Origin: Allobogoriella alba
GTDB lineage: Bacteria > Actinomycetota > Actinomycetes > Actinomycetales > Actinomycetaceae
Assembly: GCF_042665525.1 (NCBI RefSeq)
Contig: NZ_JBHTCQ010000001.1
Location: forward strand, 124,001-188,000
Reading direction: 5' to 3'
Length of the DNA stretch: 64,000 bases
Positions 25,710-33,972 of this stretch are shown here, piece after piece (the first letter of the stretch is position 1; every line of letters begins with the position of its first letter). The notes under the pieces are model-generated. The model saw only the letters and a list, made by a program, of their open reading frames with translations. It did not search any database and was not told the origin of the DNA. The position numbers and the translations under genes are program-made.

Positions 25710-25958
25710 ATGACTTCCACCGAGATCGACCGCACCACCGTCGTGGACGTCCAGGGCATGACCTGCGGCGCCTGCGTCGCGCACGTGACCGCCGAGCTCA
25801 AGGCACTGCCTGCCGTCAAGAACGTGTCCGTCCAGCTCAACGCCGGCGGCACCTCGCCGGTCACGGTCGTCTCCGACTCGGTGCTCGCCGACGACGCCCT
25901 CCGCGGCGCGGTCGACGAGGCGGGCTACTCCGTCGCCGGGATCCATCGCGACTTCTGA
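25710..25958 (+). CDS. copZ: Copper chaperone, heavy-metal-associated domain
   Basis: 82 aa, a single HMA ferredoxin-like domain. GMTCGACV places the Cu(I)-binding C19-x-x-C22 in the usual loop after strand 1. It would carry Cu(I) to the ATPase encoded downstream. AGGAGAGAG precedes the ATG. It lies 20 nt after csoR in the same operon. Confidence 0.93.
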   Translation: MTSTEIDRTTVVDVQGMTCGACVAHVTAELKALPAVKNVSVQLNAGGTSPVTVVSDSVLADDALRGAVDEAGYSVAGIHRDF

Positions 25959-26093
25959 CCCTCTCGACACACGCCCGCGCCAGGCCGGCCGCGCGAACCT
26001 TCGCGACCCCGACCCGGCGCGCCACCGTGACGGCGCGGCCTTCGCCCCGTCACCACTGGACGACGCCCTGACGGGCCGATCCGAGGACCACAC

Positions 26094-28604
26094 ATGACCG
26101 CACCCACGAACCACCAGCACCACGCCGGCAACGGCTCGCACCACGCCGGCAACGGCTCGCACCACGCTGACGGCGCCACCCGCCCCGACGGCGCAGCCCG
26201 CCCCATCGAGGTCGAGCTCGCCGTCGACGGCATGACGTGCGCCTCCTGCGTCGCCCGCGTCGAGAAGAAGCTCAACAAGGTCCCCGGCGCCGAGGCGACC
26301 GTGAACCTCGCCACCGAGTCCGCGCACGTGACGCTTGCCGAGCCGGTGGACGTGGCGGACCTGGTCGGCGCCGTGCGCGCCGCCGGCTACACCGGACGCG
26401 TGACGCGCACCCGTGGGCTCAAGCCTCACCAGGATCACAGCGACGATCACGAGCAGCACGGCGAGCACCACGAGCACGACCCGCTCTCCGGGCACAGCCA
26501 CGCCGGACACGGCGGCGAGGACACCTCCGCCGTCGACCGCGCGAGTGACCTGCGGCGTCGACTCGTCGTGTCGGCGGCACTCACCGTCCCGGTGGTCGCG
26601 CTGTCGATGATCCCGGCCCTGCAGTTCCCCGCGTGGCAGTGGGTGGTGCTCGGCCTCGCCCTGCCGGTCGTCACCTGGGGGGCATGGCCCTTCCACCGCT
26701 CGGCCGTCCGGGCGGCGCGGCACGGCGTGTCGACCATGGACACGCTGGTCTCGCTGGGCGTCATCGCCGCGTCGGTGTGGTCCTTGTGGGCGCTGACCCT
26801 CGGCGGCGCCGGCGAGATCGGCATGCGGATGGAGGTCACGCTCCTGCCCTCGCAGGCCGAGCACGGCTCGGCGCCGGAGATCTACCTCGAGGTCGCCACG
26901 GTGGTCTCGACGTTCCTGCTTGCCGGCCGCTACGCCGAGTCCCGCTCCCGCCGTCGCGCGGGCGACGCGCTGCGCAGCCTCCTGGCGCTCGGGGCCAAGG
27001 ACGTCACGCGCGTCCTGCTCGACGGCGCCGGCCGCCGCACCGAGGAGCGGGTCCCGGTCTCCGCGCTGGCCGTGGACGACCTCTTCCTCGTCCGGCCGGG
27101 CGAGAAGGTAGCCACCGACGGCGTCGTGGTCGAGGGCCGCTCCGCCGTCGACACGTCCTTGCTGACCGGCGAGCCCGTCCCGGTCGACGTCTCGGACGGT
27201 GACCCGGTGACCGGCGCGACGGTCAACACCTCCGGCTCGCTGCTGGTCCGCGCCACGCGGGTCGGCGAGGAGACCACGCTCGCCCAGATCGGGCGGCTGG
27301 TCAGCCAGGCGCAGACCGGGAAGGCGCCGGTGCAGCGGCTTGCGGACCGCATCTCGGCGGTCTTCGTGCCCGTGGTGCTCGTCATCGCGGTCGTCACGTT
27401 CGCGGCCTGGCTACTGCTCGGCAGCCCGCTGCAGGCCGCGTTCACGGCCGCCGTCGCGGTGCTCATCATCGCCTGCCCGTGTGCACTTGGCCTCGCCACT
27501 CCCACCGCGCTGCTCGTCGGCACCGGCCGCGCCGCCCAGCTCGGCATCGTCATCAAGGGTCCGGAGATCCTGGAGTCCACCCGCCGCGTGGACACGATGG
27601 TGCTCGACAAGACCGGCACCCTCACCGAGGGCCGGATGAGCCTCGCCGAGGTGCTGCTCGACGGCGGCGACTCCCCCGACCGCGAGCGCGACGACGAGCA
27701 ACGCGCCCTGGTCCTGCGGCTCGCCGGAGCCGCCGAGTCGGCCAGCGAGCACCCGATCGCGCAGGCGATCACCGCGGCCACCCGGGGCGCGGACGAGCAC
27801 AGCGGCGAGACCGTCCAAGACTTCGCCAACCACGCCGGCCGGGGCGTCACGGCCACCGTCCGGGTCGACGGCGGCACGCACGAGGACCCCACGTCCTACG
27901 AGGTCGCCGTCGGCCGGCCCGGCTGGCTCGCCGAGCTCGGCGTCACCGGCGTCGGGGAGCACGATCCCCTCACCCGGACCTTCCGCGACGCCGAGGGGCG
28001 CGGCACCGCCGTCGTCGTCGCGTGGGACGGACGCGCCCGTGGCGTGGTGACGCTGCGGGACGAGGTCAAGCCGTCCGCCGCCCCGGCCGTGGCCGAGCTG
28101 CGTGCGCTGGGCATCACGCCACACCTGCTGACCGGCGACAACCGGGCGACGGCGGAGCACGTCGCGGCCGAGGTCGGCATCGCCCCCGAGCACGTCACGG
28201 CCGAGGTCCTGCCGGAGGACAAGCTCGACGTCGTCGCTCGCCTCCAGGACGAGGGGCACGTCGTGGGGATGGTCGGCGACGGCGTCAACGACGCCGCGGC
28301 CCTGGCCCAGGCGGGCCGCCGCGGGCTCGGGCTCGCCATGGGGACCGGCACGGACGTGGCCATCGAGGCCGGCGACATCACGCTCGTCCGCGGAGACCTG
28401 GGCACGGTCCCGGCCGCCATCCGGATCTCGCGCACGACCCTGCGGATCATCAAGCAGAACCTGTTCTGGGCCTTCGCCTACAACGTGGCCGCGGTCCCGC
28501 TCGCCGCACTGGGTATGCTCAACCCGATGATCGCAGGTGCTGCCATGGCCACGAGCTCGGTGATCGTGGTGACGAACTCGCTGCGGCTGCGGCGGGCCGG
28601 CTGA
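26094..28604 (+). CDS. copA: Cu(I)-exporting P1B-type ATPase
   Basis: 836 aa. A His-rich head (residues 5-28, with tandem HHAGNGS) leads into an HMA domain with GMTCASC near residue 46, and then a second His/Asp/Glu-rich linker (about 108-145). The core shows the transport motif C461-P-C463, the phosphorylated D505 in DKTGTLTEG, the TGE segment of the actuator (LLTGEPVPVD), the HP of SEHPIAQA, and GDGVNDAAALAQ. CPC with an N-terminal HMA is the Cu(I) subgroup. The His-rich parts could buffer copper at the membrane. It is separated from copZ by about 135 nt. Confidence 0.95.
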   Translation: MTAPTNHQHHAGNGSHHAGNGSHHADGATRPDGAARPIEVELAVDGMTCASCVARVEKKLNKVPGAEATVNLATESAHVTLAEPVDVADLVGAVRAAGYTGRVTRTRGLKPHQDHSDDHEQHGEHHEHDPLSGHSHAGHGGEDTSAVDRASDLRRRLVVSAALTVPVVALSMIPALQFPAWQWVVLGLALPVVTWGAWPFHRSAVRAARHGVSTMDTLVSLGVIAASVWSLWALTLGGAGEIGMRMEVTLLPSQAEHGSAPEIYLEVATVVSTFLLAGRYAESRSRRRAGDALRSLLALGAKDVTRVLLDGAGRRTEERVPVSALAVDDLFLVRPGEKVATDGVVVEGRSAVDTSLLTGEPVPVDVSDGDPVTGATVNTSGSLLVRATRVGEETTLAQIGRLVSQAQTGKAPVQRLADRISAVFVPVVLVIAVVTFAAWLLLGSPLQAAFTAAVAVLIIACPCALGLATPTALLVGTGRAAQLGIVIKGPEILESTRRVDTMVLDKTGTLTEGRMSLAEVLLDGGDSPDRERDDEQRALVLRLAGAAESASEHPIAQAITAATRGADEHSGETVQDFANHAGRGVTATVRVDGGTHEDPTSYEVAVGRPGWLAELGVTGVGEHDPLTRTFRDAEGRGTAVVVAWDGRARGVVTLRDEVKPSAAPAVAELRALGITPHLLTGDNRATAEHVAAEVGIAPEHVTAEVLPEDKLDVVARLQDEGHVVGMVGDGVNDAAALAQAGRRGLGLAMGTGTDVAIEAGDITLVRGDLGTVPAAIRISRTTLRIIKQNLFWAFAYNVAAVPLAALGMLNPMIAGAAMATSSVIVVTNSLRLRRAG
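26118..26159 (+). repeat. 21-nt tandem repeat in the copA His-rich head
   Basis: Two exact copies of a 21-nt unit (26118-26138 and 26139-26159) encode HHAGNGS twice; a partial third copy begins at 26160. The unit length is a multiple of three, so copy number can vary without a frameshift. Confidence 0.85.
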
Positions 28605-28611
28605 GGACGCG

Positions 28612-29313
28612 ATGGTTCACGTCGTCGGTCATCGCGGTGCGGCCGCCGTCGCGCCGGAGAACACCCTGACCTCGTTCCGGCGTGCCATCGCCGATGGTGC
28701 TGACGTCGTCGAGCTCGATGTCCATGCCTCAGCCGACGGCCGGATCGTGGTCATCCACGACCGGACGGTCGACCGGACCGCCGTCGGCGGCCGAGCGACG
28801 GGCACGGTGGCGGAGCTGACCTGGGCGGAGCTGCAGCAGGTGGAGCTGCCCGGCGACGAGCGCATCCCGCTGCTGGAGGAGGCACTCGCAGCCATCTCCA
28901 CGCCGGTGCAGCTCGAGATCAAGGCCCCCGCCGCCGCACTTGCGGCGGCCGAGATGGTGCGGTCGGCCGGCCTCGCGGACCGCGTGACGATGATCAGCTT
29001 CAACGCCGACGCGTTGCGGACGGTCCGGCACACGGACCCGACCCTCCCGGTCGGCGTCGTGACCTCGCGGCCCACACCGGAGAAGCTCGCCGTGGTCGAT
29101 GAGCTCGATGCCGCGATGCTCTCGGTCGAGATCCCGCACCTGGACGGCGAACGGCTCGGTGGCCTGCAGGAACGGGGCGTGCGGCTGTGTGCCTGGACCG
29201 CGCTGCGCGACCCCGACGTGAGGGCGGCGGTGGACGGCGGCGCCGACCTCGTCGCGGCCGACGACCCGGCCTGGTGCCGCTCGGTGCTGGAGAGCTTGGT
29301 CGACAGGGTCTGA
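28612..29313 (+). CDS. Glycerophosphodiester phosphodiesterase family protein
   Basis: 233 aa TIM-barrel GDPD. Catalytic and metal residues are in GHRGAAAVAPENT at 6-18, VELDVHASADGRIVVIHD near 36-53 and LEIKAP near 100. It hydrolyses glycerophosphodiesters to glycerol-3-phosphate plus alcohol. It begins 8 nt after the copA stop and could be read through from the copper operon, though the functional link is not evident. Confidence 0.9.
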   Translation: MVHVVGHRGAAAVAPENTLTSFRRAIADGADVVELDVHASADGRIVVIHDRTVDRTAVGGRATGTVAELTWAELQQVELPGDERIPLLEEALAAISTPVQLEIKAPAAALAAAEMVRSAGLADRVTMISFNADALRTVRHTDPTLPVGVVTSRPTPEKLAVVDELDAAMLSVEIPHLDGERLGGLQERGVRLCAWTALRDPDVRAAVDGGADLVAADDPAWCRSVLESLVDRV

Positions 29314-29338
29314 CCGGCACTCGCCACGTGCCACCAGC

Positions 29339-30004
29339 TCAGCCGAGCGCGGCCACCCGATCGAGCGTGAGCTCGTCCAGGCCGTCCAGCGTGAGGTCCG
29401 CGAGCGCGAGCGCATCCTCGGCCGGCGGATGTGCCGGGTGCGGCACTGCCACCACGTGCATGCCGGCGGCGGCCGCCGACCGCAGACCGTTGGAGGAGTC
29501 CTCGACGGCGACCGCGCGACGCGGGTCCACGCCGAGCAGCTCACACACCCGCAGGTACCCGTCCGGCTCCGGCTTGCCGGCCGGCACCTCCTCGGTGGAG
29601 ACGGTGGCGCCGAAGTGCTTCGCCAGACCGGTCATCTCCAGCACCCGGTCGATGAGGCGCCGGGGCGAGGACGACGCCAGCCCGACCGGCCACCGACCCG
29701 CCGTCCGCTCCACCGCGGCGACCGCGCCCGGCATGAGCGGCAGGTGCTCGCGGTACCGATCGGTGACGCGCGAGATCGCCCGCTCGGCCACCTGCGCGGC
29801 ATCACCCTGCACGCCGACGGTGGTGGCCAGGTAGTCGGCCCACTCCGGCGTCGACATCCCCATCATCCGGTCGGTGGCGTCCTCGGGCCACGGCACGCCG
29901 TCCTCCCGGGCGAGGCCGCGGCGCACGTCGTCCCAGATGGGCTCGGTGTCGGTCAGCACGCCGTCCATGTCGAACACGACGGCCAGGATTCTGTCGTTGC
30001 TCAC
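29339..30004 (-). CDS. HAD-superfamily phosphatase (beta-phosphoglucomutase-like)
   Basis: 221 aa HAD hydrolase. The nucleophile motif FDMDGVLTDTEPIW is at 10-23, the motif II serine is in GLASSSPRRLI, motif III is K in PAGKPEPDGYL, and motif IV is AVEDSSNGLRSA. The helical cap of subtype I with the DTE motif suggests sugar-phosphate substrates. The GTG start at 30004 is preferred, since further upstream residues are not conserved. It is divergent from the YwqK-like gene. Confidence 0.85.
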   Translation of the reverse strand: MSNDRILAVVFDMDGVLTDTEPIWDDVRRGLAREDGVPWPEDATDRMMGMSTPEWADYLATTVGVQGDAAQVAERAISRVTDRYREHLPLMPGAVAAVERTAGRWPVGLASSSPRRLIDRVLEMTGLAKHFGATVSTEEVPAGKPEPDGYLRVCELLGVDPRRAVAVEDSSNGLRSAAAAGMHVVAVPHPAHPPAEDALALADLTLDGLDELTLDRVAALG

Positions 30005-30030
30005 CGACCCATGGTGCCTGGAAGGTCGGG

Positions 30031-30036
30031 GACAAT
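30031..30036 (+). promoter_or_regulatory. Leaderless-type -10 box
   Basis: GACAAT ends 7 nt before the ATG at 30044 and favours that ATG over the one at 30035. Confidence 0.35.
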
Positions 30037-30043
30037 GCCTGTC

Positions 30044-30316
30044 ATGCCTTCCGAGCAGCGCACCGAGCACGTCGAGCACCACCGCGGCGGGACCGTCTGC
30101 GCGCGCGGCTACCTGATCGGCGACGTCCTCGACGGGTACTGGGAGTGGTACCGGACGGACGGGACACTCAAGCGCTCCGGGTACTTCGACCGCGGCGAGC
30201 GGGTCGGCGAGTGGATCACGTACGACAAGCACGGCGCCCCGTACAAGGTGACGGACCTGGGGGCGGGCGAGGCACCGTCGTCGGGCGTGGCGCGGTCGAG
30301 CCGGGGGCGCACGTGA
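30044..30316 (+). CDS. Small YwqK/MORN-repeat-like protein
   Basis: 90 aa. Two MORN-type units are readable: GDVLDGYWEWYRTDGTLKRSG and DRGERVGEWITYDKHGAPYK, the pattern of the YwqK family (COG2849) annotated as antitoxin-like. It is soluble with no signal peptide. The stop codon overlaps the next gene's GTG start (GTGA, 30313-30316), so the two are translationally coupled. No partner toxin is visible. Confidence 0.75.
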   Translation: MPSEQRTEHVEHHRGGTVCARGYLIGDVLDGYWEWYRTDGTLKRSGYFDRGERVGEWITYDKHGAPYKVTDLGAGEAPSSGVARSSRGRT

Positions 30317-31164
30317 GCGACGGTGCCGGCGAGCACCGGGTGACGTCGAACGGCCCGGGCGTCGCCACGTCGGACGCGAGCGGGCCGCGGGCGGCCGACG
30401 CTCCGGTGCGCCGTCGTCCCCGGCTGCGTGCCGAGATCCTCATCGTGCTGGGGCTCAGCCTCGGGCAGTCGGCGGTCTACGCCGTGGTCGACATCATCGG
30501 CCGGCTGACGGCGGACGTCCCGCTCGGTGAGCAGGCGACCGCGCTGAACCCGTCCCGCTCCGAACGGCCCTACCTGGACCTGACCTACCAATTGCTCTCG
30601 ATCGGGTTCGCGCTGATCCCGGTGGCGCTCGCGCTCTACCTGCTCTCCGAGTCCGGGCGGCGCGCCACCGCACGGATCGGGCTCGACATGGCACGGCCGT
30701 GGCGCACCCTCGCCGCCGGCGTGGGCCTGGCAGCCGTGATCGGCGTTCCGGGCCTGGGCCTCTACCTGGCCGGGCGGGCGCTCGGCGTCACGGTGGAGGT
30801 GCAGGCCGCGACGCTGAACTCCCACTGGTGGACGGTCCCGGTGCTGCTGCTCGCCGCGCTGCAGAACGCGCTGCTGGAGGAGGTGGTGGTCGCCGGGTAC
30901 CTCATCGAACGGCTCGAGCAGCTCGGGTGGCGCCCGGTGCCGGTCCTGGTCACCAGCGCCCTCGTGCGCGGCGCCTACCACCTCTACCAGGGCTTCGGTC
31001 CGTTCGTCGGCAACGTGATCATGGGCCTGATCTTCGCCGAGTACTACCGCCGACGACGGCGCACCATGCCGCTCGTCATCGCGCACACCCTGATCGACGT
31101 GGTCGCCTTCGTCGGCTACGCCTTCCTGCCGGACTCGGTGCTCTCCGCCCTCGGACTCGCCTGA
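30313..31164 (+). CDS. CPBP-family intramembrane protease-like protein
   Basis: 283 aa with about 7-8 membrane segments. CPBP (Abi/CAAX) motifs: LLEEVVVAGYL (motif 1, glutamates present but the usual Arg of EExxxR is Ala), GAYHLYQGFG (motif 2 His) and IAHTLIDVVAF (motif 3 His/Asp). The metal-binding residues are intact. The substitution is, to my knowledge, common in an actinobacterial subgroup. It is translationally coupled to the YwqK-like gene. The substrate is unknown. Confidence 0.8.
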   Translation: MSDGAGEHRVTSNGPGVATSDASGPRAADAPVRRRPRLRAEILIVLGLSLGQSAVYAVVDIIGRLTADVPLGEQATALNPSRSERPYLDLTYQLLSIGFALIPVALALYLLSESGRRATARIGLDMARPWRTLAAGVGLAAVIGVPGLGLYLAGRALGVTVEVQAATLNSHWWTVPVLLLAALQNALLEEVVVAGYLIERLEQLGWRPVPVLVTSALVRGAYHLYQGFGPFVGNVIMGLIFAEYYRRRRRTMPLVIAHTLIDVVAFVGYAFLPDSVLSALGLA

Positions 31165-31263
31165 CGGGGACGTGCCCGGCGAGCTCACTGCTGCGGTGGG
31201 GGCGGGACGGGCCAGCCCGGCAGACACCGGCCAAGGCTGCGGCATCGGCGGAAACATGCGCCG

Positions 31264-31269
31264 TAGACT
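31264..31269 (+). promoter_or_regulatory. Leaderless-type -10 box
   Basis: TAGACT ends 8 nt before the ATG at 31278. Confidence 0.4.
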
Positions 31270-31277
31270 CGGCCACC

Positions 31278-33929
31278 ATGAGCCTGCACCCGGGCGAGAG
31301 CGGAGCGGCAGCCCCCGCGCCGGTCCCGGTGGAGGAGGTCCCCCCGCAGCGCGAGGTGCTGCTGGTCGACGCTCCCGAGACCCGTGTCCGGCGGCCGAGC
31401 GACCTGCTCGCGCTGCTGGCGTGCCTGCTGGGCATCGGGTTCGTGCTCACGCTCGCCGTCTACGCGAACGCCACCACGCAGGGCGTGACGCAGGACGTGC
31501 AGTCCGTGGTGGCGGACGTGCTGCGCCAGGTGCTGCTCATCCCCGTCACGGTCCTCGAGGGCCTGGTGTCGTTCATCGTCCCGCTCGTGGTCCTGGTCGA
31601 ACGGGTGGTCCGCCGGTCCTGGCGCTCGGCGGCCGAGGCGCTGGCCACCATGGTGGTCGCCGTGGTGCTGGCCGCCGGTGCCCTGTGGCTCCTGGACCAC
31701 ATCGCCCCGCGGGAGATCTCCCGCGGCCTGACCATCACGTCCGAGGGCGAGGTGGTCATCGCCCTCAACGTCTACATCGCGGGTCTCGCCGGCGTGCTGA
31801 CGGCGGTCGGCGACCGGTCCCACAACCGCATGCTGGGCTGGTCCTGGAACCTGCTGTGGGTGGTGCTGGGGCTCTCCGTGGTGCAGGGCGACCAGACCCT
31901 CCCCGGCGCGATCGTCGCGGTCCTCCTCGGCCGCGCCGCCGGCCTGGGCATGCGCTACGCCTCCGGCGTCCTGCACGAGCGGGCCACCGGACCCCACCTG
32001 GTACGTGGCCTGCGCCGCGCAGGCCTGGACCCGGTCAGCGTGGTGCGCATGGACCCGCTGCTCAGCGGTACCCACGCGCAGGCCTGGCGCGTGACGAGCT
32101 ACAGCCCGATCGGGTACACCGAGCGTCTCCGCGAGCCCAGCCAGTCCACGAACAACGGCCAGCAGGAGAACGTCGCACCGGCCACCCCGCCCGACCGGAC
32201 CGACACGATCGTCCCCGACCCGACGACGGACCCGTCCCAGGTGCTGCAGGAGGTCTCCTCCTCGGCCACCAAGACGCTCGACGTCGAGAGCGCCCATCGC
32301 CTGTACGCGATCTGGGACGTCGAGGGCCGGCGCCACGACGTGACCGTCCTCGACGGCGACCGGCACGTGGTCGGGATGCTCGCGTCGCTGTGGGACAGCA
32401 TCCGGCTGCGTGGCCTCGACCGCCGCCCGGCCACCAACCTGCGGGAGGCGGCCAACCGCGCCGCGCTCATGGCGCTCGCCACGAAGGACGCTGGCGTGCG
32501 GACCCCCGAGCTCGTCGGCATCACCGAGTCCCGGGACAGCGTCCTGATCGTCACCGAGCACGTCCCACGCGCCAAGCGACTCTCCGAGCTGCCGCCGGCC
32601 GAGCTCGACGACGACCTGCTGGACGAGATCTGGTCCCAGCTGCAGGCCGCGCACGCCAAGGGCCTCGCCCACCACGAGGTCAGCGCCGAGTCGATCCTCG
32701 TCGACGACGAGCACCACGTGTGGATCGTCGACTGGGAGAACGGCGAGATCATCTCCTCCGAGCTCTCCCGCCGGATGGACCTCGCCCAGCTGCTGGCGAT
32801 GCTCGCCGTGCTCGCCGGCACCGAGCGTGCTCTCGCCTCGGCGGCGCGGACGCTGACCCGCGACCAGCTCGCCTCCATCGCCCCGCTGCTCCAGCCGGTG
32901 GCCATGCCCTCCGCCACGCGCGCCGCCGCGAAGCGGGAGACCCTCGCCTCGCTCCGCGGCTCGCTCGTGTCCCTCATCCCGACGGCGGACGTCGCCCCGA
33001 TCCCCCTCGCCCGGTTCGCGCCGCGCACGGTCATCACGCTCACACTCGCCGTCGTCGCGGTCTGGGCGCTGCTGTCGTGGATGAACTTCGAGGAGGTCGC
33101 CGATGCGGTCACGAGCGCCAACCCGGTGTGGATCGTCGTCGCATTCGCGCTCGGCCTGCTGACCTACGTCGGCTCCGCGATGGGGCTGGAGGCCTTCTCC
33201 CCGGAGAAGCTCGGCGTGTGGCGCACGATCCTCGTGCAGGTGGCCGCGTCCGTCGTCGCGCTCGTGGCGCCGGCGGGCATCGGCCCCGCGGCGCTCAACC
33301 TCCGCTTCCTCAACAAGCGGCGCGTCTCGACTCCGCTCGCAGTGGCCACCGTGGGCCTCGTGCAGCTCTCCCAGCTGATCACCACGGTGCTGCTGCTCGT
33401 GGCCGTCGCCCTCGTGACAGGGTCCGCCGGAACCCTCAGCGCCCCCGAGGGCTCAGTCATCACCGCGGTCGGGCTGGTCCTGCTCGCGGTCGCCGTGGTG
33501 CTGCTGGTCCCGCGGCTGCGCACGTGGGTGTGGCAGCGGGCAGCCCCGACCCTGCGGCAGGTCTGGCCCCGGGTGGTGTGGGTCGTGTCCAACCCGGGCC
33601 GGCTCCTCATGGGTATCGCCGGGAACCTCATCATGACGGCCGGCTACGTGGCGGCGTTCGGCGCCTGCCTGGCGGCGTTCGGCCACTCCTTGCCCGTGAC
33701 GAACCTGGCGATCACCTACCTCGCCGCGAACTCCATCGGCGCGGCGGTGCCGTCCCCCGGCGGTATCGGACCGGTCGAGGCGGCACTGACGACGGGTCTG
33801 ACCCTCGCCGGCATCCCGGCCGGCACCGCCGTCTCCGTGGCCATCCTCTTCCGTGTCCTCACCTTCTGGGGCCGCGTCCCGCTGGGCTGGGCCGCGCTGC
33901 GCTACCTGCAGCGCCGGGAGTCTCTGTGA
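31278..33929 (+). CDS. Membrane protein fusing a kinase-like domain to an LPG-synthase/UPF0104-type flippase domain
   Basis: 883 aa in three parts. Residues ~40-215 hold about five membrane helices. Residues ~240-560 form a protein/lipopolysaccharide-kinase-like soluble domain with a catalytic-loop equivalent HHEVSAES near 466 (Glu where Asp is usual) and VDWEN near 483 in place of DFG. Residues ~575-870 hold a second membrane block with the GIGPAALNLRFL and SPGGIGPVEAAL motifs of the lysylphosphatidylglycerol synthetase TM region (UPF0104). The family is annotated as flippase-like; lipid translocation controlled by the soluble domain is an inference. Confidence 0.8.
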   Translation: MSLHPGESGAAAPAPVPVEEVPPQREVLLVDAPETRVRRPSDLLALLACLLGIGFVLTLAVYANATTQGVTQDVQSVVADVLRQVLLIPVTVLEGLVSFIVPLVVLVERVVRRSWRSAAEALATMVVAVVLAAGALWLLDHIAPREISRGLTITSEGEVVIALNVYIAGLAGVLTAVGDRSHNRMLGWSWNLLWVVLGLSVVQGDQTLPGAIVAVLLGRAAGLGMRYASGVLHERATGPHLVRGLRRAGLDPVSVVRMDPLLSGTHAQAWRVTSYSPIGYTERLREPSQSTNNGQQENVAPATPPDRTDTIVPDPTTDPSQVLQEVSSSATKTLDVESAHRLYAIWDVEGRRHDVTVLDGDRHVVGMLASLWDSIRLRGLDRRPATNLREAANRAALMALATKDAGVRTPELVGITESRDSVLIVTEHVPRAKRLSELPPAELDDDLLDEIWSQLQAAHAKGLAHHEVSAESILVDDEHHVWIVDWENGEIISSELSRRMDLAQLLAMLAVLAGTERALASAARTLTRDQLASIAPLLQPVAMPSATRAAAKRETLASLRGSLVSLIPTADVAPIPLARFAPRTVITLTLAVVAVWALLSWMNFEEVADAVTSANPVWIVVAFALGLLTYVGSAMGLEAFSPEKLGVWRTILVQVAASVVALVAPAGIGPAALNLRFLNKRRVSTPLAVATVGLVQLSQLITTVLLLVAVALVTGSAGTLSAPEGSVITAVGLVLLAVAVVLLVPRLRTWVWQRAAPTLRQVWPRVVWVVSNPGRLLMGIAGNLIMTAGYVAAFGACLAAFGHSLPVTNLAITYLAANSIGAAVPSPGGIGPVEAALTTGLTLAGIPAGTAVSVAILFRVLTFWGRVPLGWAALRYLQRRESL

Positions 33930-33972
33930 CCCGTCGCGGACCGGCTGCCCTCGCGCGGCGTCTGCGGTGGTC

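Noticed and set aside
26118..26172. Repeated 21-nt units suggesting a CRISPR-like or tandem array
   Set aside because: Only two exact copies plus a fragment, with no spacers, in frame within the copA His-rich head; it is a coding repeat.
30699..31277. Extension of the flippase-like protein upstream to 30699
   Set aside because: The upstream part is Arg/Gly-rich and overlaps the CPBP gene in another frame; a good -10 box and ATG exist at 31278.
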